NCBI GenBank assembly: GCA_963169105.1
Contig: OY720640.1
Span: 63,179,527-63,243,526 of the forward strand
Length of the DNA: 64,000 bases
Direction: 5' to 3'
Origin: Ceriagrion tenellum
Lineage: Eukaryota; Arthropoda; Insecta; Odonata; Coenagrionidae
Position numbers and translations under genes: made by a program
Part shown: piece after piece, positions 24,691 through 35,586 of the stretch
Layout: every line of letters starts with the position of its first letter
How positions within the stretch are numbered: position 1 is the first letter of the stretch
The notes under the pieces: model-generated
Databases searched by the model: none
What the model was told of the DNA's origin: nothing
The model's input: only the letters and a program-made list of their open reading frames with translations

Positions 24691-26490
24691 TCACCGAGTA
24701 ACGCCGAATATCTTTGATATTATATTTCCTTTTTTCGCTGTCGCGTACCCGCCCATTTTCTACATCTTCCCTTTTTACCGTTCCTGCTAATTCTCTTATT
24801 CAGGCTCCTTCTCGTTTATCACTTATTTCTGTGCGATACATTCAACAGCGGACGAACGCGAGGCTTTTATACACCGGGGGAACTTCGTTATCCTCTTGTG
24901 CCATTGTTTGATTGATTGATCGATCGCTTTTTCATCTCCCATTGGTCCCAAAAAGGCTTATCTTTCACTATTTTTCCCTTCCTCCCTCGCTGTTTCCTTC
25001 CGCCTCAGATTCTAGCAGTGTTGGAGGAGAACGGAATACTTCACCTCGATTGCCGTGAGCGCGGGAACAAGCTTCAACTTGGGCAAAACAATTCCTTTTA
25101 TATCCCCTTAAGGTTTGCCGAGAGTGACCGGCAATGTTTGCGGCCTCTTCTGATTGTTTGTTCCGTCCTCCTGATTGAATGATCTTCATGAAAAGTCCTG
25201 CAGCGTTCGATGTCAGTGTGCGATCTACTCTTGACGCTGCGCCTCTCTTTCTAGAAGCTGATTGAAATTGCGTTGGTAACTGTCAACATATCAAAACACC
25301 ACTGGAAAGTTATTGATTTATCTTTGTGGTCCGTATTCTCAACGGAAAATGAAGATGTCCTTTCATTAAACGGCTGAATAATAAAGCTGAAAGTGGAGGA
25401 AAATACTTGATTTCATACTCTGAAACTATAGATACGTATATTTTCAGTCCGAGCATTACTGAACTAGAACGTAGCTCCATTTTGTCTTCGTTTTGCCTGA
25501 AGATAGAGAATTTCTGGAGAGAAAATTTTGGTCTCTCACCCTGGAACTATAGTATCGTATATTTGGAGTTCTTGATCCACGCTAATCAATATCGATTGTT
25601 TTTTTCCTTCTAAATAGTCTTCGCTCCGTAAACAAGTCTGTCATTGATGTGCTTATGTTGGTATGTTCTCCATAAGGATAGCACTGGTTGCTCGTGGTTT
25701 TTGTTGATTTGGTCTCCAAAATGGCGTCTTGCACCGCATATTCGCAGATTTCCTTTGTAAGATATGACAGTTAATGCTATATTAGCACATTTATGAGTCA
25801 GTAAGCGGGCCGTGAGGTAGAAATGTCGATAGGTCGACAGAAGAAGATCAGTTAAGTTACGGATATGTCGAATCGAACGGCCTTACTTTAAATATGGCAT
25901 TGGTGCCTGTAGGGTAATATTATACCCTATTTTGTCATCCTTTCAGATGAATAAAAAGAAAATCAGCACATTTGTGAAATGCTAATTTGTGCATAAAATG
26001 AAGCATACACTATGGCAGATATCAAGAGCAGCGAGGGTGTAATGGAATTAAAACTTGATGATTCTACATAAATAGTGAAACGGAAGGTCTTTTCCACATT
26101 ATCAGCATTGCATGATATTTTATAACTGATGCATGTAGATGCTGAAAGGGAACTGGGAACAGTCTATGGTAGTATTTGTAAGTATGGGATTCCGTAAATA
26201 TTCAACGTTTGGCCGAAGGAATGCATCATTTGCAAAAAACAGACTGTGTACTGAATTAAAAATTGTTTGTGGGCCTTTTGCTGATGACCTAAGTTAAGAC
26301 GTTTAACACACAGCTATCAAAGTTGTTTAAACATAGGGGTTCTTGCCTGATTTTATTAAAGCATCGTTTTTCTTGTGTGTTTACATCTCAGAACGGATAT
26401 AAATAACTACTTATAAACAACACATTTCAACAAATTCGATAGTTTAATTCTTGACTTTGTAAAACTTTTCCATAATGCTCAGGAATTAAA
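24691..26490. other. No recognised gene
   Basis: Short frames only. The 24714-25189 stretch is somewhat richer in C and T and has overlapping frames on both strands, with no domain recognised. Confidence 0.4.
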
Positions 26491-26492
26491 AA

Positions 26493-26649
26493 AAGTTTTA
26501 CATAGAGTACTTATTGGACGACCGGTTTCGTCGAACAGTCGACATTATCAGGTACAAACTCAATTGACTTGAGAGCCCTATGTTATTTTCCTGATGATGT
26601 CGACTATTCGACGAAACCGAAAATCCAATAAATATTCTACGTAAAAGTT
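26493..26649. repeat. Foldback element, about 60-bp arms, with CTGATGATG-hairpin-GAAAC motif
   Basis: The left arm (26493-26552) and right arm (26590-26649) are inverted copies. In the right arm CTGATGA (26591-26597) is followed by a 5-bp stem GTCGA/TCGAC (26599-26603 with 26608-26612, loop CTAT), then GAAAC. The left arm has the same on the minus strand with loop CTGT and CTGATAA. The outer parts read ATCCAATAAATATTCTAC. Confidence 0.75.
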
Positions 26650-27836
26650 ACAGAACTTTGTAAATTCTTGAACAGAACACATTTTATTAAAAGTAATCTT
26701 TGGTTAAATTTTAAAAGTTAGTATTATCTTGATGCCTAAAGAAGCTCGCTGAAATAAATGTGCATTTTCACTCGATAAACTCGCTGTTTTGATAAGGTTT
26801 TAAGAATAAGTGAGGAGTTAATGAGGTATTTGAATTATTTTTTCTGCTGAGGTCGGTATTTATTTCATTATCCGCAAATTCATCGTCAATATTTGTAATT
26901 TATCGTTCACAAGTTGACATATGCTGTTATCTGGGTGCAGTAAATAGATTTTTGTCGCTTTTTTTGTGCTGCCTGGTGAATCAATGGAGTCTTTGTTACC
27001 GTTATATGTTTGCTTGTCTTCGTTATGAAACTAATTCACGGTAGTGTGTCTAATTGGATGTTCTCTTCTTTTTTCCTGTGGCTTTTTGTATCTTCCGCTC
27101 ATTATATGGATGAAAATACCAATTACTCGAGCGGAATTTTATTATTAATCATTCCTTCGAAGCTGCAGAGCTCATTTCCTGTTTCCTATATTATTTTTAC
27201 TTCTTTTTGATCTCTCTCAGAGTCCCCTATAATAAATGAATTGTTGAGGAGATTTTTTTTCAACTGTACCCTTATTTCCAGATGACTCATATTTGCACTT
27301 GTTAAAAGTTCCCCCTTTTGCCAAGACTTCTCCATTATTGTGCTATTTACATTTCATATGATTGAAAAGAAGATATTCTTTTATCCAACACTTGGATTGC
27401 GGCGCTATATCCTTTACTTCCGGATACGTGTACCGATTCCGTTCCATATTGGGTCAAGGTCGTTACGCAAGTAGCAATCCACCATTTTGTCAGTGTCACG
27501 ACTTGTTGATACCAACGTCCGTTTCTTCTTTTTGCGTCACCTCTTCAGAGTCCTCTGCCTCAGGTCTTACTCCGTCCTCCCGCCATTTTATCCCCAATCC
27601 AGCCTTTTGCACCCTTATACCTTTCCAGTTGGGAATGGGCGCATTCAAACGTAGCAAATTCTGAAATATATTCGTGAAATGAAAAAGGGAACGTTTATTA
27701 TGCACTTTTTTTATAATTATCGGTATCATCCAAAAAAGCAGAAAAATTGAGTACAATTAAATTAATATAAGTAAGGTACCAATATTTGTTTCAAGACTAA
27801 CTTGTCACAAATTTTCAACACATGGTAGATATGATA
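26650..27836. other. No recognised gene
   Basis: No supported feature. The frames at 27362-27664 and 27496-27756 overlap on opposite strands and carry no domain. Confidence 0.4.
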
Positions 27837-27837
27837 G

Positions 27838-28345
27838 ATAGCTACTTCGCTCTGGTTAGGCCGCACCTCGAATACGCTGCGAATATTTGGGACCCTGGTC
27901 AAATAGATTAAACCAAAAGATTTAATGAAATACAAAGGAAAGCAGCGCGCTTTGTTAAAAACTGCTACGAGCGTACATATAGTGTCTCACAACTTTTAGA
28001 GGGATTAAGATGGGAGCCCCTAGAGACTCGGAGACTACACGCTAGGCTTAGGTTGCCTGATAAATTCAGAACTGATATTTTCAGAGCGACATAGAGAATA
28101 TTATCATGAGTCCTCACTACATCTCTAGATCTGACAAATGCGATAAAATAAGAGAGATTCGCTGCCGAACAGATTTTCAGGAACTTTCCGCGAAGAATAA
28201 GCGACCACAATAAAAATTGAGCTCCACCAAATACACTCCTATAATTACATGTCACCATTTCATCTCCAAAAAACTTACACCCTTACACGGCTGGTGATCT
28301 AACACCGCCTGCCATGTGGCGGCTCGCAGCGTATTATGTAGATAT
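27838..28345 (+). pseudogene. CR1/Jockey-like LINE, 3' part (copy 5)
   Basis: The best preserved tail of the family: SYFALVRPHLEYAANIWDPG, then RKAARFVKNCYERTYSVSQL, then LEGLRWEPLETRRLHARLRL, then an FAAEQIFRNFPRR segment. In-frame stops fall between blocks. The 3' UTR ends at the CGCCTGCCATGTGGCGGCTC segment and a TATGTAGATATT tail. The minus-strand frame at 27965-28258 is antisense to it. Confidence 0.87.
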
Positions 28346-28458
28346 TATTGCTTTATATCCACTTGATTCCTCCGCGCTATCCAAACGCAAGCTATGACAA
28401 AACAAGGTGAAGCAGTAGAGTGGAGATTTTGATTGTTAGCTAACAGATGGCGTTACAC

Positions 28459-28542
28459 CCTTTCCACCTTCCTCAATGCCTATTACGAATCAACCTTGAA
28501 TCCGTAGTAGTGTTTACCGTGAGGGAAGTATTTCTGAGTATA
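28459..28542 (+). repeat. 84-bp direct repeat, left copy
   Basis: Matches 30666-30749 in the same orientation and at the same length, with scattered substitutions. Both begin CCTTTCCACCTTC and end GAGGGAAGTATTT-TGAGTATA. The pair brackets the foldback and hAT nest. Confidence 0.8.
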
Positions 28543-29007
28543 GCACGCGTCTTAGATGGAAAAAGAGAATTCAGCTGTATATGAGATTATCAAACAAGCA
28601 GTTGAACAGTAGTATTTTGTTGGCAGAGAGTGTCCCATGTGGAGAAATTGAAAAAACTGTACAGCTAAGTACTCATATGCACCATTATAAAAAATGAAAT
28701 TCAGTTAAGCGTATCAGGCGATATTTTGTGGAAATGGAGTACAGATGTCATGATCTCTCAGTGATAGAAAGGCTTCTCGGGATTCTATTCACGGGGAAAG
28801 CCAGAAATCTTTTATCTCACAATGATAGTTGTTCAATTTCTACAGATTTTTATTCACACTAGAGATGGGCAACATCGTTCAATACAATGACCGAGTCTTG
28901 AATCGGTCGTTCAATCTAAAGAATCGATTCTTGGATCTCGTTCTCGTTCAATTTTTTTCATTATAGTGGTTCATTGAAATAAATTTTAACATTAAGTTAA
29001 ACATATA

Positions 29008-29183
29008 GTGAAACCTGTATTTAGCGGCCAACAGCAGGCCTTTGAAATAACTCCCGCAAGAGAGAAAGTGTCCGCTGATTGGAGGTAAATTTAATTGATA
29101 ATATCATAAATTCATTTTCCGAAAATTTTTATCGCACACAGATGAGACCGCCCTAGTGAGGTGGCCTCTGAGGCAGGTTTCAC
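29008..29183. mobile_element. 176-bp pogo/Tigger-type MITE inside the hAT
   Basis: TAGTGAAACCTG and CAGGTTTCACTA are inverted ends, with TA at both boundaries. The AGTGAAACC start and the following TAGCGGCC match the pogo/Tigger TIR style. A 177-bp element of similar build lies at 50025-50201. Confidence 0.65.
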
Positions 29184-29831
29184 TATGCAGTGCTTCTGTA
29201 AGCATGCCTTAAAAACTACTGCTGACGAGAAAAAGTATATTTGTTGCTGAAACATGTACGACTTCTAAAAATGGTGAAAAACCTACAAAAAAGTTAGAGT
29301 CATATCACTCGCTATAAAAAATGGTATACACCGCCGAAAATAACCGAGAAATCGAGTCTTATACACCATCTTTTTGAGTGTGTAAGAAATGCATCGAAGT
29401 ATATAAAAAATGGAGGAGCTAAAATCTGCTAATGCAAGTTTGGGTGGATGAATTACAGCGCGTTCATCCAAATATTCGTAGGCTACTGTTCCTGAAAGTT
29501 GCGGAAGCATACGCCTAAAATGCAGCGAAAATCTTTTGGAACATTTTTTCAATGCTATTCTTTTGAAAAAAGTTTCTGTTCCGTCATTAATGGAACAAAC
29601 TCTAAAACGTTAAAAAAATATTTCTGGTAAAATTTATAATTTTGATTAAATATTTGCCTCAGTAGGTTTGCAGATAAAGGAATTAAGAATTTATTTATTC
29701 AAAGATCGAGGAAATTTTTTAGAAGTTTGCGAACAAACGCAAACGGACAAGATTTTAATAGTCAAGAATTCATTATTCCACCGCGATCACTAATTCCTTG
29801 AGTATAACTTGATTCTCAGGCCAGCGACTCC

Positions 29832-30112
29832 TCAAGGAATCACTGAATCCGAGTCCTCATCTGAATCTGAGTCCTAATCTGAATCCGAGTCCTCAACTGA
29901 ATCTGAGTCCTAATCTGAATCCGAGTCCTCAACTGAATCCGAATCCTAATCTGAATCCGAGTCCTCAACTGAATCTGAATCCGAGTCCTCAACTGAATCT
30001 GAATCCGAATCCTAATCTGAATCCGAGTCCTTAACTGAATCTGAATCCGAATCCTAATCTGAATCCGAGTCCAAAACTGAATCTGAATCCTAATCCGAAT
30101 CTGACTCCTCGA
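29832..30112 (+). repeat. Minisatellite of CTGAATCCGAGTCCT-type units
   Basis: About 280 bp of near-identical 12-18-bp units (TCTGAATCCGAGTCC, AACTGAATCTGAATCC) arranged in higher-order blocks of about 30-45 bp. One forward frame would read Ser-Glu-Ser-Glu repeats but has a TAA in most blocks, from TCCTAATCT. It is therefore a non-coding tandem repeat, perhaps born from an acidic Ser/Glu-rich coding tract. Confidence 0.85.
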
Positions 30113-30173
30113 GGACTCATGAGTCCTCCCTCTCCGCGGGCTCTACGAGAACACAGGTCCCCCTCCCTCAGAC

Positions 30174-30352
30174 TTCAAATTTCAAGAGTGGGGGGACTCG
30201 TTTCTTCCTGTCGTTCACTTGATTCTCTGCTTTGCCGAGTGGTGCGCCCATTTCCATTCCCAAACTTCCAAGGGTGGGGGGACTCGTGGCCTCGCCTGTC
30301 AGTTAGTTCCCATCTTTTCCGGGTGTTGCGCCTATTTTCATTACGATTCGTA
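30174..30352 (+). repeat. 89-bp tandem duplication
   Basis: Two adjacent copies share TTCAAGAGTGGGGGGACTCG / TTCCAAGGGTGGGGGGACTC, then a TGTTGCGCC-type block and CATTTCCATT / TATTTTCATT. They lie inside the hAT between the minisatellite and the right terminus. Confidence 0.7.
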
Positions 30353-30665
30353 AGGAACGACGGTTCATTGCCGCGAACGACTCCGTTCGTCAACTCGCTT
30401 CAAAGAGTCGTTCGAATTGATTCGTTCGTTCGCGACCGACCCATCTCTAATTCACACCCACCAAAGTTTTGCATTAAGCTATTTTATTGCCAAGGTTCAA
30501 ATTTTCGACATAGCATACATCGAAGCCTTGGTCGGTGTGAATTAAAATCTGTGGAAATTGAGCAACTATCATTGTGAGATAAAAGATTTCTGGCTTTCCC
30601 GATGAATAGAATCCCGAGAAACCTTTCTACCATTGAGAGATTATGGCATCTGTACTCCATTTCCT

Positions 30666-30749
30666 CCTTTCCACCTTCGTCGATACTTATTACGAATCAA
30701 TCTTGAAACTGTAGTAGTGTTTGCCGTGAGGGAAGTATTTATGAGTATA
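30666..30749 (+). repeat. 84-bp direct repeat, right copy
   Basis: Partner of 28459-28542. It begins two bases outside the right arm of the foldback, whereas the left copy is 187 bp away from its arm. Confidence 0.8.
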
Positions 30750-30759
30750 GTAAATACAA

Positions 30760-32440
30760 TTCTGGGGAAAGTGAACACAACTTTTTTGTGAGATCATGGT
30801 AGAATACAATTCGTTTGGTTATGTATTAAGGGTGAATTAAGTATTTCTTTATATTGTAAATTATGACTATTGTATCGCTTAAAGTGTTTGTTGCTCCTGA
30901 AAACAGTGTAATTGGGTAATTATCTAAGCAACAGAAAATGACAACGGAAAATATCCACAAAAAATAGGAAAACAGGCAGTCACTCATTCCAAACTATAAG
31001 TTGAATATAATCTGCATTTGATTGTATTACGAAACTGTGCGAAATTAAAATTGTATATTATTTATGAATTACGTGAATTTATTGCAAGAAAATCCTCATC
31101 GAAAGTAGAGAAATATTTGCGAAACGTTGGCAAATGAAGTAGTAGCTATCAAATACTTGACGTATCTTCTCCAGAAATTAGATCATCATTCAAATTATAT
31201 GGAAAAGGTTCAGATTATAATGCCTAGGTCCATTTTATCTTTTCATTGATAGCCAGAAACGCTACATGCGTTTTGATACAGTTAATAGTAATAATAAATT
31301 GATAATACTTGTTTAATTGACATCATTAAAATTAAAGCTGTGATGATTTGCGTCATTTCTAACATTTTATGTGTGTCTTTTTCATCAACGGATGCTCCTG
31401 TAAATTTTTTATTCTTACTTCTTTTCAATTTACGCAGATTTATTATTTTGATTGGATTGAAACATTCAATTTTATCTAAAATTAATATTAATTTTATTAA
31501 TTTTCGTTCTTTATTAATTTTCGTCATCATCTGTATTACTCCTTTCAACGAGCTCTCACAGCCCTTAAATTACGTCACGTGTTGCCCGACTCTTCCGATA
31601 CCAGATAATTTTTAAGTTCTGATGATTTGCCTAATTTGCGAAATTGGATGTTTATTTTTCATCTGTTTATAATTAATATCTCTTTAAAATTATTATTATT
31701 AATTTATTTTTTTTCAATGTATGCAGATTTATAACTTTGACTCGATAGGAACATTCAATTTGATTGCCCATTAGGGTCTCTATCAGATTTCACTCAAACT
31801 TGGTGTATGGGTAGCATGTAAACTCAAGCGTTGTAATCTGTAACCGTTTTTAGATTTTTTGAGTGATTTATGCGCATTTCAATTTTTCTCTTACATACTT
31901 TTTCAAAATTACGTGCCTTGAATCATGTTTTACTCGTTATCTCTCAAGCTGATTGTCAAAGAGCAAAGGTATATACTTCATTTTAAAGATGTATGAACTA
32001 GTCTTTGTCCTCTACTTTGCCTTACTACTAGCATAAGTCTTTTTCAAATGCATGTACAATATTTAAAATTGATTTAGCTTAATTCTCTATTTTGTTAATT
32101 TTAAAGTTTTAAAAAATGTTAAATAACGTTTTTCAAGCGTTCCAACTCAGAAACTCCTGAAACGTTTTTTTTTTTAAACTGTACATACTACCTCTCTTGA
32201 TAAAATTCCCATGGCGATCCATAAATGCGCTTATAAAGTTTTTTTAAGCATTTACATTTTATACGGACATAAGCGTATACAGATAGCTCCAGCTCCCTGT
32301 ACACAGCGTTACAAACCTTATTCATTGAAATCTACCCTAACCTTTGGATACCCTAGGGATAACATTTTGTATTATTCATTTTGAAAGATTCAATGAGAAA
32401 TCGAGAATATTTTGGGAATTAGATTCTAGTTTAATAAAAT
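30760..32440. other. AT-rich stretch without a recognised gene
   Basis: Only short frames (88 and 91 codons around 31282-31615, on opposite strands over the same bases) of low-complexity, Ile/Lys- or Leu/Phe-rich type. No family match. Confidence 0.45.
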
Positions 32441-32442
32441 CA

Positions 32443-32990
32443 TGGTTATTGAGTGAGATAGTTCTCTAGTCATAATGAAGACCTTATTCGAATAATATGT
32501 TATAATTTCAGCATCTATCGGAAGCATGGATAAAATATTGCATTATTAATGGTACGATAATCTTTTAAACGACTGAGTGTCTAAGTAACTAAGCTAAAAT
32601 GTCTTCATAAATCATTACTTGACTCACTTTTTGGCCCGGTACGTTTAAAACTCTCCCCCAACGGAAGTTTTCTTGTGATCCTGAAAACGTTACTGCGGTG
32701 ACAATATGATGTATTAAAAAAATAAATGAGAAAACATTAATACTACGTACTGTTAATGTTTTGACGAGATATAGATGTTAGAAGCTCCTAATTTTTAAAA
32801 TAAGGTCTTTCTGAAGTGCATACCTGTACCATTTCCTATGTAAAAGGCTGGTATTTTTTTGGCAAAAGTCTGAAAGTAGTTCGGTAAGAGGCTGATATTT
32901 TGGTATTTTTGGAAGGGTGCGATATTTTTCTTTTAAATGAGGCCAAATTCATTGATTTCTAGGTGAAATTATATTTCGCTCAAACTACCT
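32443..32990 (+). mobile_element. 548-bp MITE (family R1, copy 2)
   Basis: Similar end to end to 11549-12094: both start with a GAGTGAGATAGTTCTCTAGTC-like block, share TTTTAAAATAAGGTCTTTCT and CATTGATTTCTAGGTGAAAT, and close with TTTCGCTCAAACTACCT followed by TA. The left terminus is degraded. Confidence 0.7.
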
Positions 32991-33590
32991 TAATGATTCG
33001 TCTCACTTCTGCTCTCTACCATTGAGTCTCCTACTAATCTACTTCCCCTAAAATTACTCTCCTATATCCTTTGCCCTGGCTCTGCTTCATTGCATAAGGT
33101 GATCTATTAATTTATTTTATTTAGCTGAAAAACAAACTCACCATGTCCGTCAGTACCCTTTTTCCCCCTCGCTGCTCAACTGCCTTATCATTCCTACGAC
33201 CCTGAGCGTGTACTTTCAGGGGAACCAGAAATAATAATTTCTAACGGGCACCCATGAAGTTGTCCGCTGAACTGTCCAACTGATGCTAAACCTCCTTTCG
33301 TGTGAGCTTAGTCTATGTTGCTTCATGAACCTCTTTATTTTTGGATGATTCTGCTTCGCGAGAAGCATTTTCATTGCATTCTCTCTCCTTTAGCTCTGCC
33401 TTTGGTGAGCACGCAATCGTGCCGAGAAATATACGAGGCACATCCAGAAAGTGAGTTCCGATTGTATTTTTTACCACCAGCACTGCAGTAGCACTGCCAT
33501 CGCAGTTTATCGCATGTGCGGTACTTACCCTGACTTATTGAAGAGAAGTTGACGCCATGATGAGTTAGGTGATTGTTGTGTACGCCTCGT

Positions 33591-33850
33591 TAGAGGGGCT
33601 CAAAAAAACCGAACTTCGAAAAAGTTAAGGGGAGGTTTTCTCATCGCGTGCTACTTTCCAATACAAGCTTTTTGACACCTCGCGCGACCCAATCCGACCA
33701 CCGGAAGGGGTCCCGCAAGGCTCCCGAAGTAAGCAACCCGCCAGACCTAAAAAGCGAGCGGCGGCGGCCCATCTGAAGGCCCATACGCGGCTAAGTATTC
33801 GTCTGACAAAAAAATTTTAAAGAACAAAAGTTCTCGGAGAGGTCAAGTTA
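33591..33850 (+). repeat. Left terminal inverted repeat of the 3.7-kb transposon
   Basis: Inverse of 37020-37281 with few differences over its whole length, including the GCGAGCGGCGGCGGCCC and TTCTCGGAGAGGTCAAGTTA segments. Confidence 0.9.
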
Positions 33851-33945
33851 CGTTAGTTTACAACAAAAAAATTACAAATTTTTCAATATTTAAAAATTTT
33901 ATTTTTTTTACCGAAAGAATAATTATGGTTATTTATGAGGACACA

Positions 33946-34764
33946 CTAATTAAGTTTGTTACGCTTTCTATCCTCTGCCACAGTTAACAGAAGCAATTGC
34001 CTCTGTTCCTCATCATTTGTTAGTTTATTTCCCTTCAGAAACCGGGTCACTAATTGAACAGCACGTTCTGCACAGTCATTGACAACTTTAAAGTGTGTGA
34101 CAATTTTCTGGCCTCTTAAAAAATCTGGGTCCTGTTTCCATTTAGTGGGGTTTTTTGCCAGGAAACTAGTAGAAATTTTAATGGCTTTGAAAAACTTAAA
34201 AGACTCTTTGGATGCAAAGTTTTCAAGGCGTAAGTCCACAACATTATTATGAAGTGTCACGTCAGCGCGAATGGGAGCATCACTGGGACATTTCCTGTTT
34301 CGCATAGCAGCAACAATCCCCTTTTTGTGTTCACATGTCACATCGTCATCAAATAATGAAAGGAAAACGAGTTTGGGCGACAGGTACCATAAATGATGTG
34401 AAAACTTCTGGAGTGCTGCTTCCCAGTGAGAGCCTACTTTCCTGTTGGAATAGAGCAGCTGGAGAAAAGCCAAGTCATTTCGAGGCGCCTGGACAGCCAG
34501 CGGTGCCTGAAACCAATACCTAACATAGACCCTGCATATAAACACACACAGAGACAGAAGCCGGGAGTCTCGATGCGATGACAGCTGGAGCTGCCGCCCG
34601 AATATCCACGCTTTCATGGCATAAATAGCGCGTGCCATCCAACGCGTTTTGCTGAGCGCCCCAGGTTTCTTGTATTTATATTGAGGCTTCCCTTTGACAT
34701 GGCCGCCCAAGAAAACCACGCACAATTCAAGAAACTCTCTGTAATTGCCACGAGGCTGCTTTAC
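33946..34764 (-). CDS. Transposase exon 4 (C-terminal region)
   Basis: The reading frame enters from a TTTTGCAG acceptor at 34765-34766, so the ATG at 34803 lies in the intron and is not a start. It begins VKQPRGNYREFLELCVVFLG, then GALSKTRWMARAIYAMKAWI, a segment with cysteines and VYVRYWFQAPLAVQAPRND, and ends in a lysine-rich tail RKRNKLN before the stop at 33946. The frame is intact for the whole exon. No named domain is evident, but the ARWMAKAIYSLK-type block is conserved in relatives I recall. Confidence 0.75.
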   Translation of the reverse strand, partial: VKQPRGNYREFLELCVVFLGGHVKGKPQYKYKKPGALSKTRWMARAIYAMKAWIFGRQLQLSSHRDSRLLSLCVFICRVYVRYWFQAPLAVQAPRNDLAFLQLLYSNRKVGSHWEAALQKFSHHLWYLSPKLVFLSLFDDDVTCEHKKGIVAAMRNRKCPSDAPIRADVTLHNNVVDLRLENFASKESFKFFKAIKISTSFLAKNPTKWKQDPDFLRGQKIVTHFKVVNDCAERAVQLVTRFLKGNKLTNDEEQRQLLLLTVAEDRKRNKLN

Positions 34765-35055
34765 CTGCAAAACAAGCGCCAGAAATATGACATTGTATTC
34801 CATATAAAAAGAATAATGAGCAGGAGATTATTATGAATGTTATTTTACCTGAAGCTGTTGTTTACAGAAAGTAATAATGTCGTCAGCCTCTGAAATTTGC
34901 TTCAGTTTCCGCGTCGATGCTGCCGTGCGGTACTTAACTGTAAAAGATATTTTTTTGGGAAGTTAACCTTTGTACTTGGCATCAATTCATCTTTTTTCAA
35001 CGATCCTGTTAAGCTTAATCGAACTTACACTGCTCCATGGTTTTCCAGTTTTCAT

Positions 35056-35586
35056 CTAACTTAGCAAAGAAAGGAAGTCGAGGATCCTTGGAATCCCCGA
35101 GTTAGTGGTGGCAGCCTCTAGCACCAGCTCAGCAACATGATGTCGACAGGCACAGTTAACCAAATCATTGGCGATCTTCTCTGTAAGCAGGGTGCAGCAG
35201 CCCTTGATGTGGCCAGTGTTGTGGGCTGTTGTATCAAAGACTGTGCCGACAATTTTATTCTCTAAACCCCAATCACTAAGAAGTCCAAAAGTCGCTTCTG
35301 CCTGAGCGCGTCCTGTGCTTGCATCAAGGCGTGGGACTCCAAGAAGCTGTTCAAAGTCTAGACCCGTGACAAGTACTGGCATCCGATCATGCTTCTTAGA
35401 GTCTGCGAGCAAAATAGAACCATTTATATTTAAGGCTAATATGTTAAAATAAGCAAACGAATTCGTTGAAGTATGCTCACCTTCCCCCTCCGGCAATAAT
35501 TTCCCATCCCAGTGAACAAAGAATGGCCCTGGTATGGAGGCAACTGAACTCATTAGCGAATCCAGTGTAGTGAGGCCCTCGAGCAT
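35056..35586 (-). CDS. Transposase exon 2 segment with catalytic-like motifs
   Basis: This is the longest uninterrupted part of exon 2. VHWDGK supplies a candidate first acidic residue, GTVFDTTAHNTG a second, and CACRHHVAELVLEA a C..H..E cluster like the C/DxxH signature of hAT and Mutator transposases. GRAQAEATFGLLSDWGLENK sits between. At its 3' end the frame is lost at a GGGG run. One base further along, the reading resumes as DPRLPFFAKLDENWKTMEQ up to the splice donor at 35028, which marks a one-base deletion. Confidence 0.75.
   Translation of the reverse strand: MLEGLTTLDSLMSSVASIPGPFFVHWDGKLLPEGEGEHTSTNSFAYFNILALNINGSILLADSKKHDRMPVLVTGLDFEQLLGVPRLDASTGRAQAEATFGLLSDWGLENKIVGTVFDTTAHNTGHIKGCCTLLTEKIANDLVNCACRHHVAELVLEAATTNSGIPRILDFLSLLS

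Larger units (their letters stand above)
28860..30449. mobile_element. hAT-type element, 1590 bp, non-autonomous
   Basis: TAGAGATGGG at the left and CCCATCTCTA at the right are inverted termini. ATTCACAC is duplicated at 28852-28859 and 30450-30457, the 8-bp TSD of hAT elements. Subterminal CGTTC/GAATCG-type repeats are present near both ends, as usual for hAT. No intact transposase is visible. Weak coding-like remnants occur at 29283-29560 without a motif I can confirm. It contains a pogo-type MITE, a Ser/Glu-type minisatellite and an 89-bp tandem duplication. Confidence 0.85.
28730..30664. mobile_element. Foldback element split by a hAT insertion
   Basis: Left arm 28730-28859 and right arm 30526-30664 are inverted copies (GGAAATGGAGTACAGATG at one outer end, CATCTGTACTCCATTTCC at the other). 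Removing 28860-30457 (the hAT plus one target copy) extends the left arm through ATTCACACCCACCAAAG, which pairs with the inner right arm CCTTGGTCGGTGTGAAT. This restores a roughly 337-bp foldback with a 59-bp loop. Confidence 0.8.

Noticed and set aside
26591..26616. A bona fide hammerhead ribozyme
   Set aside because: An unpaired T sits between CTGATGA and stem II, and I could not identify a confident stem I/III and cleavage site. Kept only as a hypothesis.
29832..30112. Coding Ser/Glu-repeat protein
   Set aside because: TAA stops recur in the only Ser-Glu frame and there is no start or flanking exon.
29832..30112. CRISPR-like array
   Set aside because: No unique spacers; units are contiguous tandem repeats in a eukaryotic transposon.
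30119..30577. 152-codon forward open frame
   Set aside because: Built over an 89-bp tandem duplication inside a hAT element and runs out through the hAT terminus into the foldback. Not a gene.
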